A DNA stretch of 64,000 bases from Corynebacterium afermentans subsp. lipophilum (GCF_030408375.1 NZ_CP046530.1:2289802-2353801), one strand, 5' to 3'; shown: positions 17,653-27,080, counted from the stretch's first letter. Translations and numbers: made by a program. The notes: generated by a model from the letters alone, not told the origin.

Positions 17653-18410
17653 CCGAAACGTCTGAACCCATCGGTCGGGAAGTATGTGTATTGGGGATAA
17701 ACTCGCTGGTTAATGAGCTCAAATCGCTGATCCTTTTGTCTCGGAAGGTGGATTGTCTTTCGCTTTCCGGCAACAAGCATGTGAAGGCTTGCCTTCCACC
17801 GGTACGCATACGCATCATCGTCGTGATTCTCAAAACCGGTTTGCAGTTGAAGTCTCAGGGGATCGCCAGGCCGAATAGTGGCAGCATGTTCCACCAACGT
17901 TTGTCCACCTGGCTGCACTGCTCTTGCGCTTGAGGCGAAATCCCACAGTCCGATCTCAAATCGCCTGAATTCAAGACTAGCGCCACCCACTGGCTGATTA
18001 ATGACTACGCCCGGACCTGGGGAGAACTGCTCGGCTTTAACCGAAACCCGATCAAACACTACTTCCACAGGGCTTTTCGAGCGGACTGTCATTTCCATCA
18101 CGCTATTTCCGGCGGGTATACCTCCGAGCTCGTTCCGTGCCCACATCGCCAGTCCAAGCGGATCAGAAGTAGGAGGATGGAGATCGTGAGGAGAGTCCGG
18201 ACCTAAGACTTCGATCCCTGGTAAAAAGGTTGGCGCACTAATCCAAGGTGGGGTATTCGCGAAGATTATTTCGAGATCATCCTCCACGTGGACAGCCACT
18301 GGCCATTCTCTTGATTGCCTTGCGCGTAAATTCCTAGCAACTTGCGATGCCTTCGTGAGAGCCACGCCAAGCACGAACGACGCCACTTCACCGCCTAACT
18401 CATCGAACAT
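17649..18410 (-). CDS. Hypothetical protein translationally coupled to the methyltransferase
   Basis: 253 residues from ATG 18410, which lies inside the last codons of the methyltransferase gene (stop at 18400), an 11-base overlap. A short hydrophobic N-terminal segment (EVASFVLGVALT, residues ~6-17) is followed by a mainly beta-strand protein (residues 60-230) of a C2/immunoglobulin-like flavour; no catalytic residues stand out and I do not recognise the family. The start upstream at 18512 would run further into the methyltransferase and is unlikely. It heads a three-gene chain with the small 65-residue frame and the AbiJ/Mrr-like nuclease, so the trio is probably one accessory module. Confidence 0.65.
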   Translation of the reverse strand: MFDELGGEVASFVLGVALTKASQVARNLRARQSREWPVAVHVEDDLEIIFANTPPWISAPTFLPGIEVLGPDSPHDLHPPTSDPLGLAMWARNELGGIPAGNSVMEMTVRSKSPVEVVFDRVSVKAEQFSPGPGVVINQPVGGASLEFRRFEIGLWDFASSARAVQPGGQTLVEHAATIRPGDPLRLQLQTGFENHDDDAYAYRWKASLHMLVAGKRKTIHLPRQKDQRFELINQRVYPQYTYFPTDGFRRFG

Positions 18411-21400
18411 TTTCAACCCCTGCCTTAGTCCCCTCAAACCGTGCATACGCCTCCCGCATATCCGCCTCCCGGTCCAGCTGCCTAAAGGGATACTCGTAGA
18501 CGTACTCCACACCGGACTGCGGATGCATCCACGTCCGATCCGCCACCGACAACTCCGCGCCGTCCTTCAACTTCGCGTCAGCCTTCACAATCTCCTTCGG
18601 CACCTTCCGACCATTCGCATCAAACCGATCCTCCTGGTCATAACGCCGCATCACCGGAAACTGCGTCCGGAAAATCATGCACAACTCATCCGCCGTCACA
18701 CCCAACGACAACGCCACAATCGCATCAATCTCCACCTGCGCAGCACGCCGCTCCTCATCCTTACGCAAAGGCGTATCGACGCCCCAAGGTTCCCCCACAA
18801 CCTCCTCCCACAACGGCGCATAGGCCTCGGTGAGGCAGTTGAGGCGGAGGTAGAGCTGAATCTGTTCATCGTTAAGAGCGCCGTCGGCGAACGCCAAAGA
18901 GATGAAATCGCCGGCGACGATGTTCGCTTTGCCGGTGGCACGCAGCATAAAGTCAATCAGAATGCTCGAAGCGCTAGCACCAGCTATCAGCGTTCTCTCG
19001 AGGAAATCACTACCCGCACTCATTACGCCATTAGTGTGAGCTACCCCGGGAGGTAGAACGGCAGGATAAAGCGTTCTGAAGCCGGTTGTTGCCGCCATGA
19101 GACGCCAAGCGATCCTATAGAAGCCAGCGGACGATTCGGAGGCCCCGCGACATTCCCAATGCGTGTATGCCTGGTCATAATCAGGCTGGTGTTCTCGGTC
19201 AGGCTGGTATGCCGTTGCCGGGATAAAGTCAGCGGGTATGGCTTCGAGATCGACCTCGGACCAGTCTTGGTTATGTTTGAGGGTCGGGTTGGGTTGCTTA
19301 ATCATCGGCGTAGATACGCCGAGGTGTGGGCCCTGAAGGATGACGTCGTCCCAAGAAGCTGGGTGGGCCCAACCCGTATCGAAATAACCGGCTTTCTTGT
19401 CAGCAGTCTCGTGCCAACCCGCTGAAAACTGGAGGCTAAGTTCCCGAATACGTGGTGCTGCGGCTAGCTTTTCCAGAACAGCTGCTGCTTCAGTGTTGAC
19501 GGTGTACACCATTCGAGACTCGATGAATGGCACCGAGTCATCTTCTAGGATCGAGTGCCACACTTTGAGCACGTTCTCGTCGACAGTTTGGATGCGATCA
19601 CGGTGGGGACGCAGATCCCAATTTGCACTGTCGTCCTTCAAGCCCGGCAAACTTCCAGCTCCATTATGGGAGAGCGACTCCTGCACGGTGGAAGGGTGGT
19701 ACAGGGAGGCCGCATGTGCAAAGTTCGGCGACTTTCTTTGCGGCCCGTATGTGTGAACTCCGTACGCGTTGTGGTGATCAATGTCGAAAAGCACCAGCTC
19801 GTTAATGAACTGCCAGTGACGCCTCAACCGCAGATATGCGCCTCGACGCAGAGGAGCAGCCTTCTTCTCTGTGAAATGGGACTCCGGGTGAATGAGCGAG
19901 ATAACGCCTTCTGACGAAGTATTTCCCCAGGTGCGTTCCATGAATCCACGGTAGAGATCTGGCTGCTGACCAGTGAGGTGCGGATATCGGGTCACATCGG
20001 TCAACACCGCAGATGTCGCTACTGACTCGCCGAGGCCTCGGTACACGACTTCGCGAGTCGGCCCATCATCGTTCCACTGTTCCCGGCGCGCTTTCTTCGC
20101 TGCTTGCGTGGGCTTGTGTGCCAGTGAGAACCACGGGTCACCCTCGGAATAGAGCGCATCCAAGTCCGTACGCGGCCGCACCCACGGCGGGTTACCCACC
20201 TGCAGGTCGAAGCCACCGCGAGCGAAGACGGCGGCGAAGTCCAGGTCCCAGTGGAAGAAGCCCTGGTCGGCGGCGACTGACTGCACCACGCTAAGCCACG
20301 GGTGGTTCTCCAGCACGGTCTCGATCTTTCGGGCGCCGGAAAGGCCGATCTCGGTGCGCTCGAGCTGGACAAGCTCGTCCCAGTCGGTAGCGCTGGCCAA
20401 GCGGATCTGGCTGGCGTCGCGGGCTTGGGTGTCTACGCCGAGGAGGCCCGTAAGCGTGGCGATCCACTCGTCAAGGTCGGGGAGTGCCTCTACCTCCGTC
20501 AGAGGCCAGAAGGTCAGGGCGTTCCAGGCGTCCATGGCCAGGCGGAGGCGCAGGTAAGCACCTTCGGCGTCGTGAAGCAGCTCCTGCTCAATCTGCTCGC
20601 GGCGCACATTCTTCCCGGTGTGCTCGGTCTCGCGGCCCCACAGATCAATGTCGCGGCGGATCTGGTCTTCCGCGATGCGCATCTTGGAAAGCGTGATCGC
20701 CCACAGGGACTCCACGCGCGCGGCCAGGTTGGTCAGCTTCTTCGCCTGCTCCTTGGTGGGGGCCTTGCCGGTGACGGAACGTCTCCACGCCTTCATGGCT
20801 TTGATTTCGTCGGCAGCCAGTTTCTTCAGGTCCTTCGCGTCCGCCGCAGCTCCCCAGGTAGAGGAGGGGAGCAGGAACTGGTGGATGCGGCCGGCGGCGT
20901 TGAGGTCGCGGGTCTCGCCGGCATCGATAGCCTTGGCCAGGTTCTCCACCGGCTCCCGGCGCGGCACGGAGTTCAGCCACTCGCGCTTTTTCAGCTGCGC
21001 GGTGGAGTAAGTAGAGCGCAGCGCGCCGATAAGAGAGTTGCCGCGGCGCAAGTGCAGGCCGAACCAGGGGGCCTTGAGCTGGCTGGTCATGGTGTCCAGC
21101 CAGAGGGAGATCTCGGCGAGCTCCACCGCGGTGGGGTTCAAGTCCACGCCGTAGACCTGGTGCAGGGCAATGTGGGCCTTGACCTTCTGCAGCTCGACGG
21201 CGCGGGTCTCGGGGTCGACTTGGGTGTCCAACTCGTCTTCGCGCAGCTTCAGGTACAGCTCCGCAAGCTGGCGGACGGCTTCCACAGCGAAGGCGCCGGA
21301 GCCCATGGCGGGCTCGCAGATGGTGAGGCTGAGGACGCCGTCAGATGTTTCGATGCGCCCTTCTTCCTGGAGCACCTCGATGGCCTGGCCGACGGTGAAC

Positions 21401-22977
21401 TCGGTGAGCACCTGCGGGGTGTAGAAAGACGCGGAGCGCTCGCGGTCGCGGCTGGACTGGCGGAATACGAAAGATCCCTCCGGGTGGAGACGGCGGGTCT
21501 TGGCGGTGCCGCCTTCCTCCATCTGCTTGGTCTCCATGACAAAGCTGTCCTGCGGGACGGAGTCCGCGGCGTGGGTGGGAAGCACCCAGGAGCCCTTGGA
21601 GGCGTCGCCCTTCGGTGCGACCTCGTAGAGGTCTTCCTGGGCGATGAAGCCGTGGTAGGACATCAGGCCCTCGTAGACCTGGCCGAGTTCGGTCACACCC
21701 AGGGTGGCGTACGAGATAAAGCCGCGGTCTTTGCCGGCGGAAACCTTCGACAGCAGCAGGTTCTGCAGGACGCGGGTGAGTGCGTCGTTGGAGAGCTTCA
21801 CTTCGTCGATGAGCGAGGTGGCTTCACGCTTGAACAGGTCCGCCTCCAGGTTGCGGAAGGTCAGGCCCTCGTTCTGCGCATCCTCGTCGGCATCAGCGAC
21901 TTCGTGTGGGTCGTGTCCGTCGTTGACCTGGGTGAATAGCAGCTGCAAGGAGTCGTACAGGTGGGTGCCCCGGCGCGCCTTGTCGGTTACGGGCGGGTTG
22001 AGGATCTGGTCGCGGAGGCGGTCCAGGCCGTAGCCCTCCACGTACTCCGGTGCGCCGGTGGGCAGGATGGCCAGCTCCGGAGAGGCTTCGGCGAACAGGA
22101 GGAAGAGGATCCGGTAGAGGTAGCGCAGGGACTGGTGCGCGAGCTCATTGCCGTCGACGCCGTCGATGGGCAGGTTTTGCTCCCGGCGGCGGTCGAGAAC
22201 GTCGTTGCCGATGATCTCGATAGACTCGCGCACCGCGTCGCGCAGGTCGCCGGAGACCTTCACGGCGTGCTGCTGGGATTCCTCGCGGGTCTCGGCCCAC
22301 CAGGTGGTGCCATCCGCGGCGCGCTCGAGGTTCTCACGCGCGAGGATCACCGCGACGCGCTCGAGCTCCCCGGCTTTCTTGGTGTCGTTGCGTTCGACCG
22401 CAAGCTGCAGGTTCACGGCGAGGTAGCGGCCCAGTGGCCAGGACTCGCGTTCGGCAACGACTGCCCACGCGCCAGCGAGTACCACGATGAACGCCGGTGG
22501 TTCGGCGGCGAGGAACAAGTCACCGACGAGCTTGGACACCTTCACTTTCTCGGGCTCCTTGCCCTCGGCGGCGAGCCCGCCGGTGACCCGGAGTGTGGTC
22601 AGGTCTTCCTCGGTGGTGTTTTCGTTCGGCTTGACGCTGATCACCACCAGGGTGCCGGCGTTGCCCACCCAGCCCTGGTAGGTGAATTTCTCGCCTGCGC
22701 GGGTGTAGGTCTGCGCTGTGGGTGCGCCGTAGCTGAATGCGGTGCGCACCAGGGCGTCGGTAGGCGATTGCGTCGCAAAGGCTTGCTGTAGCTCACCGCG
22801 CGCGGCTTGGAAGCGCTTGATGGGGGAGGGGGAGTTGGATTCCTCCTCCAACTGTGCCCACTCCTTGGTGCGGTTTTTCACGCGTTTGGTGAAGGATTCG
22901 CCCTTGGTCTCATCGGTGGTGAAGTAGTGGTCGCTGATCCACTCATCGACGTTGATGATTGAGTCGTAGGTAGCCAT
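18400..22977 (-). CDS. Eco57I/PglX-type adenine-specific DNA methyltransferase, DrmMI-like
   Basis: 1525 residues. Motif I EPAMGSGAFAVEA (about residue 556, just after FYTPQVLTEFTV) binds S-adenosylmethionine; GNPPW near 927 is the catalytic NPPY-type motif of N6-adenine methyltransferases. Length and layout match the large Eco57I/PglX family used in DISARM class 1 and BREX to mark host DNA. ATG 22977 has AAGGAG eight to thirteen bases upstream, overlapping the SNF2 gene stop (22982); a frame extension to 23040 is rejected. The C-terminal tail (after REAYARFEG) differs among the three copies in this window, showing that this junction has been repeatedly remade. Confidence 0.93.
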   Translation of the reverse strand: MATYDSIINVDEWISDHYFTTDETKGESFTKRVKNRTKEWAQLEEESNSPSPIKRFQAARGELQQAFATQSPTDALVRTAFSYGAPTAQTYTRAGEKFTYQGWVGNAGTLVVISVKPNENTTEEDLTTLRVTGGLAAEGKEPEKVKVSKLVGDLFLAAEPPAFIVVLAGAWAVVAERESWPLGRYLAVNLQLAVERNDTKKAGELERVAVILARENLERAADGTTWWAETREESQQHAVKVSGDLRDAVRESIEIIGNDVLDRRREQNLPIDGVDGNELAHQSLRYLYRILFLLFAEASPELAILPTGAPEYVEGYGLDRLRDQILNPPVTDKARRGTHLYDSLQLLFTQVNDGHDPHEVADADEDAQNEGLTFRNLEADLFKREATSLIDEVKLSNDALTRVLQNLLLSKVSAGKDRGFISYATLGVTELGQVYEGLMSYHGFIAQEDLYEVAPKGDASKGSWVLPTHAADSVPQDSFVMETKQMEEGGTAKTRRLHPEGSFVFRQSSRDRERSASFYTPQVLTEFTVGQAIEVLQEEGRIETSDGVLSLTICEPAMGSGAFAVEAVRQLAELYLKLREDELDTQVDPETRAVELQKVKAHIALHQVYGVDLNPTAVELAEISLWLDTMTSQLKAPWFGLHLRRGNSLIGALRSTYSTAQLKKREWLNSVPRREPVENLAKAIDAGETRDLNAAGRIHQFLLPSSTWGAAADAKDLKKLAADEIKAMKAWRRSVTGKAPTKEQAKKLTNLAARVESLWAITLSKMRIAEDQIRRDIDLWGRETEHTGKNVRREQIEQELLHDAEGAYLRLRLAMDAWNALTFWPLTEVEALPDLDEWIATLTGLLGVDTQARDASQIRLASATDWDELVQLERTEIGLSGARKIETVLENHPWLSVVQSVAADQGFFHWDLDFAAVFARGGFDLQVGNPPWVRPRTDLDALYSEGDPWFSLAHKPTQAAKKARREQWNDDGPTREVVYRGLGESVATSAVLTDVTRYPHLTGQQPDLYRGFMERTWGNTSSEGVISLIHPESHFTEKKAAPLRRGAYLRLRRHWQFINELVLFDIDHHNAYGVHTYGPQRKSPNFAHAASLYHPSTVQESLSHNGAGSLPGLKDDSANWDLRPHRDRIQTVDENVLKVWHSILEDDSVPFIESRMVYTVNTEAAAVLEKLAAAPRIRELSLQFSAGWHETADKKAGYFDTGWAHPASWDDVILQGPHLGVSTPMIKQPNPTLKHNQDWSEVDLEAIPADFIPATAYQPDREHQPDYDQAYTHWECRGASESSAGFYRIAWRLMAATTGFRTLYPAVLPPGVAHTNGVMSAGSDFLERTLIAGASASSILIDFMLRATGKANIVAGDFISLAFADGALNDEQIQLYLRLNCLTEAYAPLWEEVVGEPWGVDTPLRKDEERRAAQVEIDAIVALSLGVTADELCMIFRTQFPVMRRYDQEDRFDANGRKVPKEIVKADAKLKDGAELSVADRTWMHPQSGVEYVYEYPFRQLDREADMREAYARFEGTKAGVENVR

Positions 22978-22981
22978 TGAT

Positions 22982-25849
22982 CTACTGCTCCTTCGGCAGG
23001 ACGAGGACGAGCGGGCGGATAAGTTCACGGTCTGGTTCAAGCGAGGCGATCAGCGCACGCTCCTCGGCGATGAGGTTCGCGGAGCGGCCTGCGCGCAGCA
23101 CTGTCTGGCTGTCGTCTTTGGCGTGCTGCCAGTGGTCCGCGCGGTCGATCCAGTACCCAATGCGGCTGGTTGCGTGGTTGCGGGCGGCGGCCATCATCGG
23201 CTGGAGCTGGTTGCCGGCGATCTCCACAGACTTTGCGACGAGCTCTTGCGCGTTGTCGGGCAGAGTGAGCGTCTCCGGGTTGATGGCGTTTTCCGTCAGA
23301 CCGATGCCGCGCAGCCAGGCCACCGGGTCCTCGATGGTCTTGGGCAGCATGCCGCCGGCAACGGTGACAAACGCGCGGGAGACCACCTGGCCGCGCTTGT
23401 TAGTCAGGGTTGCCATGAGCAGCACGGTGGGCATGTCCACCTCGCCCGCGATAGCGGTGATCTGACCGGCGGACAGGGATGCCAGAGCGCGGTCGGCGGC
23501 CCAGTCCGTCACCGGGTGCAGCGGGCCCAAAAAGTGCGCCTTGGGCCACGTGGAGCCGTCCTGGCCCGTGCGGGCGTTGCGAAGGATCTCGTTGCCCACC
23601 GCGGTGTTGGTGGCCAGCAGGAACTTCTCGCGGACCTTGCGGTCTGCCAGGTAGTCCTGCGGCAGGATGTCCAGGCGGCGGCGCAGGTCCTCGGGCGGGG
23701 CGAGCTCGGCCACGCCGTTGTTGCCCAGCTCGTAGGCGACACCGTTGGCGCCGAGGGGTTTTTCCGGGGCGCCGTAGAAGGCCTCTTTTAAGGCGTCCTC
23801 GAGGTAGCTGATCTCCGAGGCGTACAGGCTGGTCGTGTGCGGGGCACTTGGGTCGGAAGCGGGGCTTTCCGAAGGGTCGTCGCTAAGCCCAAAGCCCGAC
23901 AACCAGAAGTCGATGAGGTCCTCCTCCGACTCTGCGTCGGTGTTGGCGATCTGCTCCGGCGTCTTCACCACCTCGTCGAAGCCGGCCTGGTTTTGAATGA
24001 CCTTGCGGATCTCCTCTTCCTCGCCGTTGACGGTGTGCTTGCCGATGAGCGAGCCGACGTCTCCAAGCAGCGCATGCGCCTCGTTCTCACGGTTGATCAG
24101 CTTGGTCAGCACATGCAGCTCGCCCACGTAGCCGCCCTGCTTCGTGTCCAGCAGGAGCGCCGCGATCTGCGGGGGCTCCGTTTGCCCGTAGCGGTCCACG
24201 CGGCCGTTGCGCTGCTGGATGCGGATCAGCGACCACGGGATGTCGTAGTGGACCAGGTTGTGGCACAGCGTGTGCAGGTTCACGCCTTCAGACGCCACGT
24301 CGCCCGTGACCAGGATGCGCAGCTTGGAGTCCTCGCGCTTGAACTCGTCTACAAGCCGCATCTGCTCCTCGTCCGAGAGCCCGCCGTGCATGACCTCCAC
24401 CGACCCGGCCGGCATCTTCAGATCCTTCGTCAGGTGCTCCTTGAGCCAATGCAGCGTGGCCACGCGCTCCGAGAAGACCACCGCGCGGGTTTTCTTGCCC
24501 TTGCCCACGCCGATCTCCTGGAGGTAGTTCACCAACGCGGCGTACTTGTTGGAGTTCTGACGAGTGACCTTGGCGTTGAGTGCTTGGAGACGCTCCAGAG
24601 CCTGACGCTGGTTGGTATCAGATTCTGGGACGCGCTTGAGGCGGTTGTCGATGGTCTCGCCGAGAGCGGCGGGGGAGGAGAGGAAGGCCTTCACCAACGT
24701 CCAGGGGAACAGGCGGTCCTTCGCCGGGTTGGCGTTCGTGTGGATCCAGGTCTGCTCCAGCTCGCCTGCGACGGCGTTTTCCTCCGCGGAGGCTTCCACC
24801 GGAATGTTTTTCGGCTCCTTGCGCTCCGCCCACTGCTCGCCGACCACACTGGCCACCTCGTCGCTGTGGCGGTGGCGGCGGATGAGCAGGCGGGACACTG
24901 CGTCTTTGTCGATCTCCCCGTTGGGCAGCACCGCCGTGGGATCGAGCAGGCGCAGGATCTCTTTGAAGCTCTCCGGGTCGCCGTTGTGCGGAGTGGCGGA
25001 GGCCAGCAGCAGCGCCTCGGTGGTAGGGGCGAGGGTGCGGGCAAGCTCGTTGTTCTGGGTGCCCACGTTGGTGGCGTTGTGGATCTCATCGATCACCACC
25101 GCATCCCAACGCACCTTCTCCAACTGAGCGCGGTACTTCGGGCTCTTCAGCGTGTCCATGGACACGATCACACGGGGAAAGTACGTAAACGGGTTGCGGC
25201 TGGCCGGCAGCATCTGGCGCACCCGCTGGATGCCGGTGGAGTCCAGGCGCACAAGCGGGATGGCGAAGCGGGACCACAGTTCCTGCTGGAACTGCTCCAT
25301 GATGTGCTTCGGCGTGACCACCAGGATGCGCTCGCCGCGGCCCCGACGGATCAGCTCTGAGAGGATCATGCCGATCTCGAGCGTCTTGCCCAGGCCGACG
25401 GCATCGGCGATGAGGACACGGGGGCGGAGGTTGTCGTCGGAAAGCGCCTTGCGTACGGCGGTGAGCTGATAGTCCAGCGGATCCATGAGCATCTGATCCG
25501 CCACCGACAGCTGCTCCTGGTAGAGGGGCACCGGGGTTTGGCGCAGGGTGGTCTCCAGCCACAGGCGAGTTGTGCGGTAGCCGGGGGAGCGGTCCGGGAC
25601 GACCTCCACCTTGGCGGGATCAAAGACCTCCACGTCATCGATGGCGGTGTAGAAGCTCGCTGTGGTGTCGCGCACGTAATCCGACAGGCCGCGGACCTTG
25701 AGCAGGTACCCGTCCACGGACTGGGTGACGCTGGTGATCAGCCACAGCTCGTCGCGGACCTTGACCATGAGGCCCGGCGCGTAGGCGATGGAGTTCGCCG
25801 CGTTGTCGGTGCGCGCTTCCTGCGCTGCTTCCTGCGTGGGAGAAGACAT
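22982..25849 (-). CDS. SNF2-type helicase, DrmD-like
   Basis: 955 residues. Walker A is VGLGKTLEIGMIL near 150, DEIH near 253, SATPHNGD near 277, and helicase-C includes GDVASEGVNLH near 520 and QQRNGRVDRYGQ near 548. This pattern belongs to the SNF2/RapA-like helicases called DrmD in class 1 DISARM. It is the first gene of the locus and is followed five bases later by the methyltransferase, as in that class. The ATG at 25849 has no Shine-Dalgarno but GATAAC lies about 13 bases upstream, so the transcript may be leaderless. A parS site lies 80 bases upstream. Confidence 0.92.
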   Translation of the reverse strand: MSSPTQEAAQEARTDNAANSIAYAPGLMVKVRDELWLITSVTQSVDGYLLKVRGLSDYVRDTTASFYTAIDDVEVFDPAKVEVVPDRSPGYRTTRLWLETTLRQTPVPLYQEQLSVADQMLMDPLDYQLTAVRKALSDDNLRPRVLIADAVGLGKTLEIGMILSELIRRGRGERILVVTPKHIMEQFQQELWSRFAIPLVRLDSTGIQRVRQMLPASRNPFTYFPRVIVSMDTLKSPKYRAQLEKVRWDAVVIDEIHNATNVGTQNNELARTLAPTTEALLLASATPHNGDPESFKEILRLLDPTAVLPNGEIDKDAVSRLLIRRHRHSDEVASVVGEQWAERKEPKNIPVEASAEENAVAGELEQTWIHTNANPAKDRLFPWTLVKAFLSSPAALGETIDNRLKRVPESDTNQRQALERLQALNAKVTRQNSNKYAALVNYLQEIGVGKGKKTRAVVFSERVATLHWLKEHLTKDLKMPAGSVEVMHGGLSDEEQMRLVDEFKREDSKLRILVTGDVASEGVNLHTLCHNLVHYDIPWSLIRIQQRNGRVDRYGQTEPPQIAALLLDTKQGGYVGELHVLTKLINRENEAHALLGDVGSLIGKHTVNGEEEEIRKVIQNQAGFDEVVKTPEQIANTDAESEEDLIDFWLSGFGLSDDPSESPASDPSAPHTTSLYASEISYLEDALKEAFYGAPEKPLGANGVAYELGNNGVAELAPPEDLRRRLDILPQDYLADRKVREKFLLATNTAVGNEILRNARTGQDGSTWPKAHFLGPLHPVTDWAADRALASLSAGQITAIAGEVDMPTVLLMATLTNKRGQVVSRAFVTVAGGMLPKTIEDPVAWLRGIGLTENAINPETLTLPDNAQELVAKSVEIAGNQLQPMMAAARNHATSRIGYWIDRADHWQHAKDDSQTVLRAGRSANLIAEERALIASLEPDRELIRPLVLVLPKEQ

Positions 25850-25928
25850 ACTAGGCAGGTTATCCGGCGCGCGTGATGCGGGGGAGGTTTATATCGGACG
25901 GGTGTTTGAGTGGGGGTTGATTGAGGGG

Positions 25929-25944
25929 TGTTTCACGTGAAACG
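25929..25944. promoter_or_regulatory. parS: parS site 1 (ParB binding)
   Basis: TGTTTCACGTGAAACG: the bacterial parS consensus with one end mismatch. It lies between the divergent SNF2 helicase and coiled-coil protein genes. Confidence 0.95.
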
Positions 25945-26044
25945 GTCGTTGTTTGCTGACATTGCATGAAACTGCGCTTTCCTTCATTGCGACGGATTAA
26001 GTTCATCTTGTCTGTTTCCCGTTTCACCGAAAGGCATTTCCCAC

Positions 26045-26902
26045 ATGCGAAACCGCATCATCGCTGGACTGACGGCGACCGCCCTCACGTTTGCCGCCGT
26101 CACTCCCACGGGTGCTTCTGCCCAGCCATTCACAGTTGTTCCGGTCACCACGGTCCCGGAATCCGGATCCTCGCTGACCGAGCCCACTGCGCAGTGGCAA
26201 GCTCGCTACGACAAAGCACTGAAACAGTTCAAGGACGTGGAGCAGAAGCTGCAAGCGGCCAAGCAGGCCGAGAAGGAGCAGCAAGAGGCGCAAGACGCGT
26301 ACTTCGAAGCACAACACAAGGCACGCTCCTTCGAGTACGAGCTTCGCACCGCCCGCCAGGAGACCCAATGGGCGCAATACAAGGCCAAGCAGGCCGAAGA
26401 AGATGTCTCCGCTTGGGAGGATGAGGTCCAGCGCCTGACGGAGTACGCGAACCAACTGGATTCGACAGGACCGGCAAGTGCCGTAATGGAAAACCAGGTA
26501 GCGATCGGAGACGCAAAGAAGGGGCTGGCCGCCGCAAAGCGCAACCACAAAGACGCGCTGAAGGCCGTCAAGGCGGCCGAGGCTGAACAGGCCCGCGCTC
26601 AGAAGGAGTACGACCCGGTTAAGGCGGTGGAGGATCAGAAGCTCGAGGCGCTCACGGAACTGCAGGCAAAGTATCCCGATCCAGATACCGCCAAGCGCAC
26701 GTACGCCAAGCAGTGGTCTGAGGCAGGCGCCAAGGTCGAAGCCTTGGTAAAGGAGCGCCAAGCTGAAGAGACCGAAGCGCAGACCAAAGCTGGCATCGCC
26801 GCCGGGGTCGTGTTGGTGTTGCTCATCGCCGTCGTAGGTGCAGCCGCGTTTGTGCCGCAGTGGGGAGTAACCCTCCCAATTGCGCTGCCCTCAATCAAAT
26901 AG
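26045..26902 (+). CDS. Exported coiled-coil protein with C-terminal membrane anchor
   Basis: 285 residues. A signal peptide (about 1-27, ending GASA) leads to ~190 residues of nearly continuous charged Ala/Glu/Lys/Gln-rich helix (about 40-235) expected to form a long coiled coil, then a hydrophobic anchor AGVVLVLLIAVVGAAAFV near 252-270 and a short tail. It is probably held in the membrane with the rod outside. Family not recognised; the tail resembles that of the small secreted proteins at 28.8 and 29.4 kb. ATG 26045 follows AAAGG. No gene partner is adjacent; the 6C RNA follows. Confidence 0.75.
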   Translation: MRNRIIAGLTATALTFAAVTPTGASAQPFTVVPVTTVPESGSSLTEPTAQWQARYDKALKQFKDVEQKLQAAKQAEKEQQEAQDAYFEAQHKARSFEYELRTARQETQWAQYKAKQAEEDVSAWEDEVQRLTEYANQLDSTGPASAVMENQVAIGDAKKGLAAAKRNHKDALKAVKAAEAEQARAQKEYDPVKAVEDQKLEALTELQAKYPDPDTAKRTYAKQWSEAGAKVEALVKERQAEETEAQTKAGIAAGVVLVLLIAVVGAAAFVPQWGVTLPIALPSIK

Positions 26903-26976
26903 CGCGAAAAGACCCCCTCCCACCTGCACCGAAAAACTTTTTTACGCTTCGTGTAGACACACTGGGGGCGATAGTC

Positions 26977-26982
26977 TATATT
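26977..26982 (+). promoter_or_regulatory. -10 box of the 6C RNA
   Basis: TATATT, seven bases before the predicted RNA start near 26989. It is the best -10 in this gap. Confidence 0.55.
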
Positions 26983-26988
26983 CGCTTT

Positions 26989-27080
26989 TGGGCCCCTCCG
27001 CCCACGGTCCACCCCCCCGAGACCGGTTGAGCACTCACCCACCCCCCCATTTAGAGTGCGAGCAGGCGGAGGGGTTTCCG
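26989..27080 (+). ncRNA. 6C RNA
   Basis: Two C-rich hairpin loops, each with a run of seven C, the hallmark of the actinobacterial 6C RNA. Hairpin 1 is GGTC/GACC around 27006-27024; hairpin 2 is GCACTC/GAGTGC around 27031-27059. A ten-pair outer stem (CCCCTCCGCC 26993-27002 with GGCGGAGGGG 27065-27074) closes the structure and is followed by TTT. The family is conserved in corynebacteria, mycobacteria and streptomycetes and has been linked to DNA-damage and stress responses. The flanking gap (26903-27240) contains no other gene. Confidence 0.92.

Noticed and set aside
11862..18808. Direct repeats as ends of a transposon
   Set aside because: The repeat is the methyltransferase 3' end, with no transposase, terminal inverted repeats or target duplication.
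20302..21939. 545-codon plus-strand open frame
   Set aside because: Antisense shadow of the methyltransferase gene, which has clear motifs.
23837..25360. 507-codon plus-strand open frame
   Set aside because: Antisense shadow of the SNF2 helicase.
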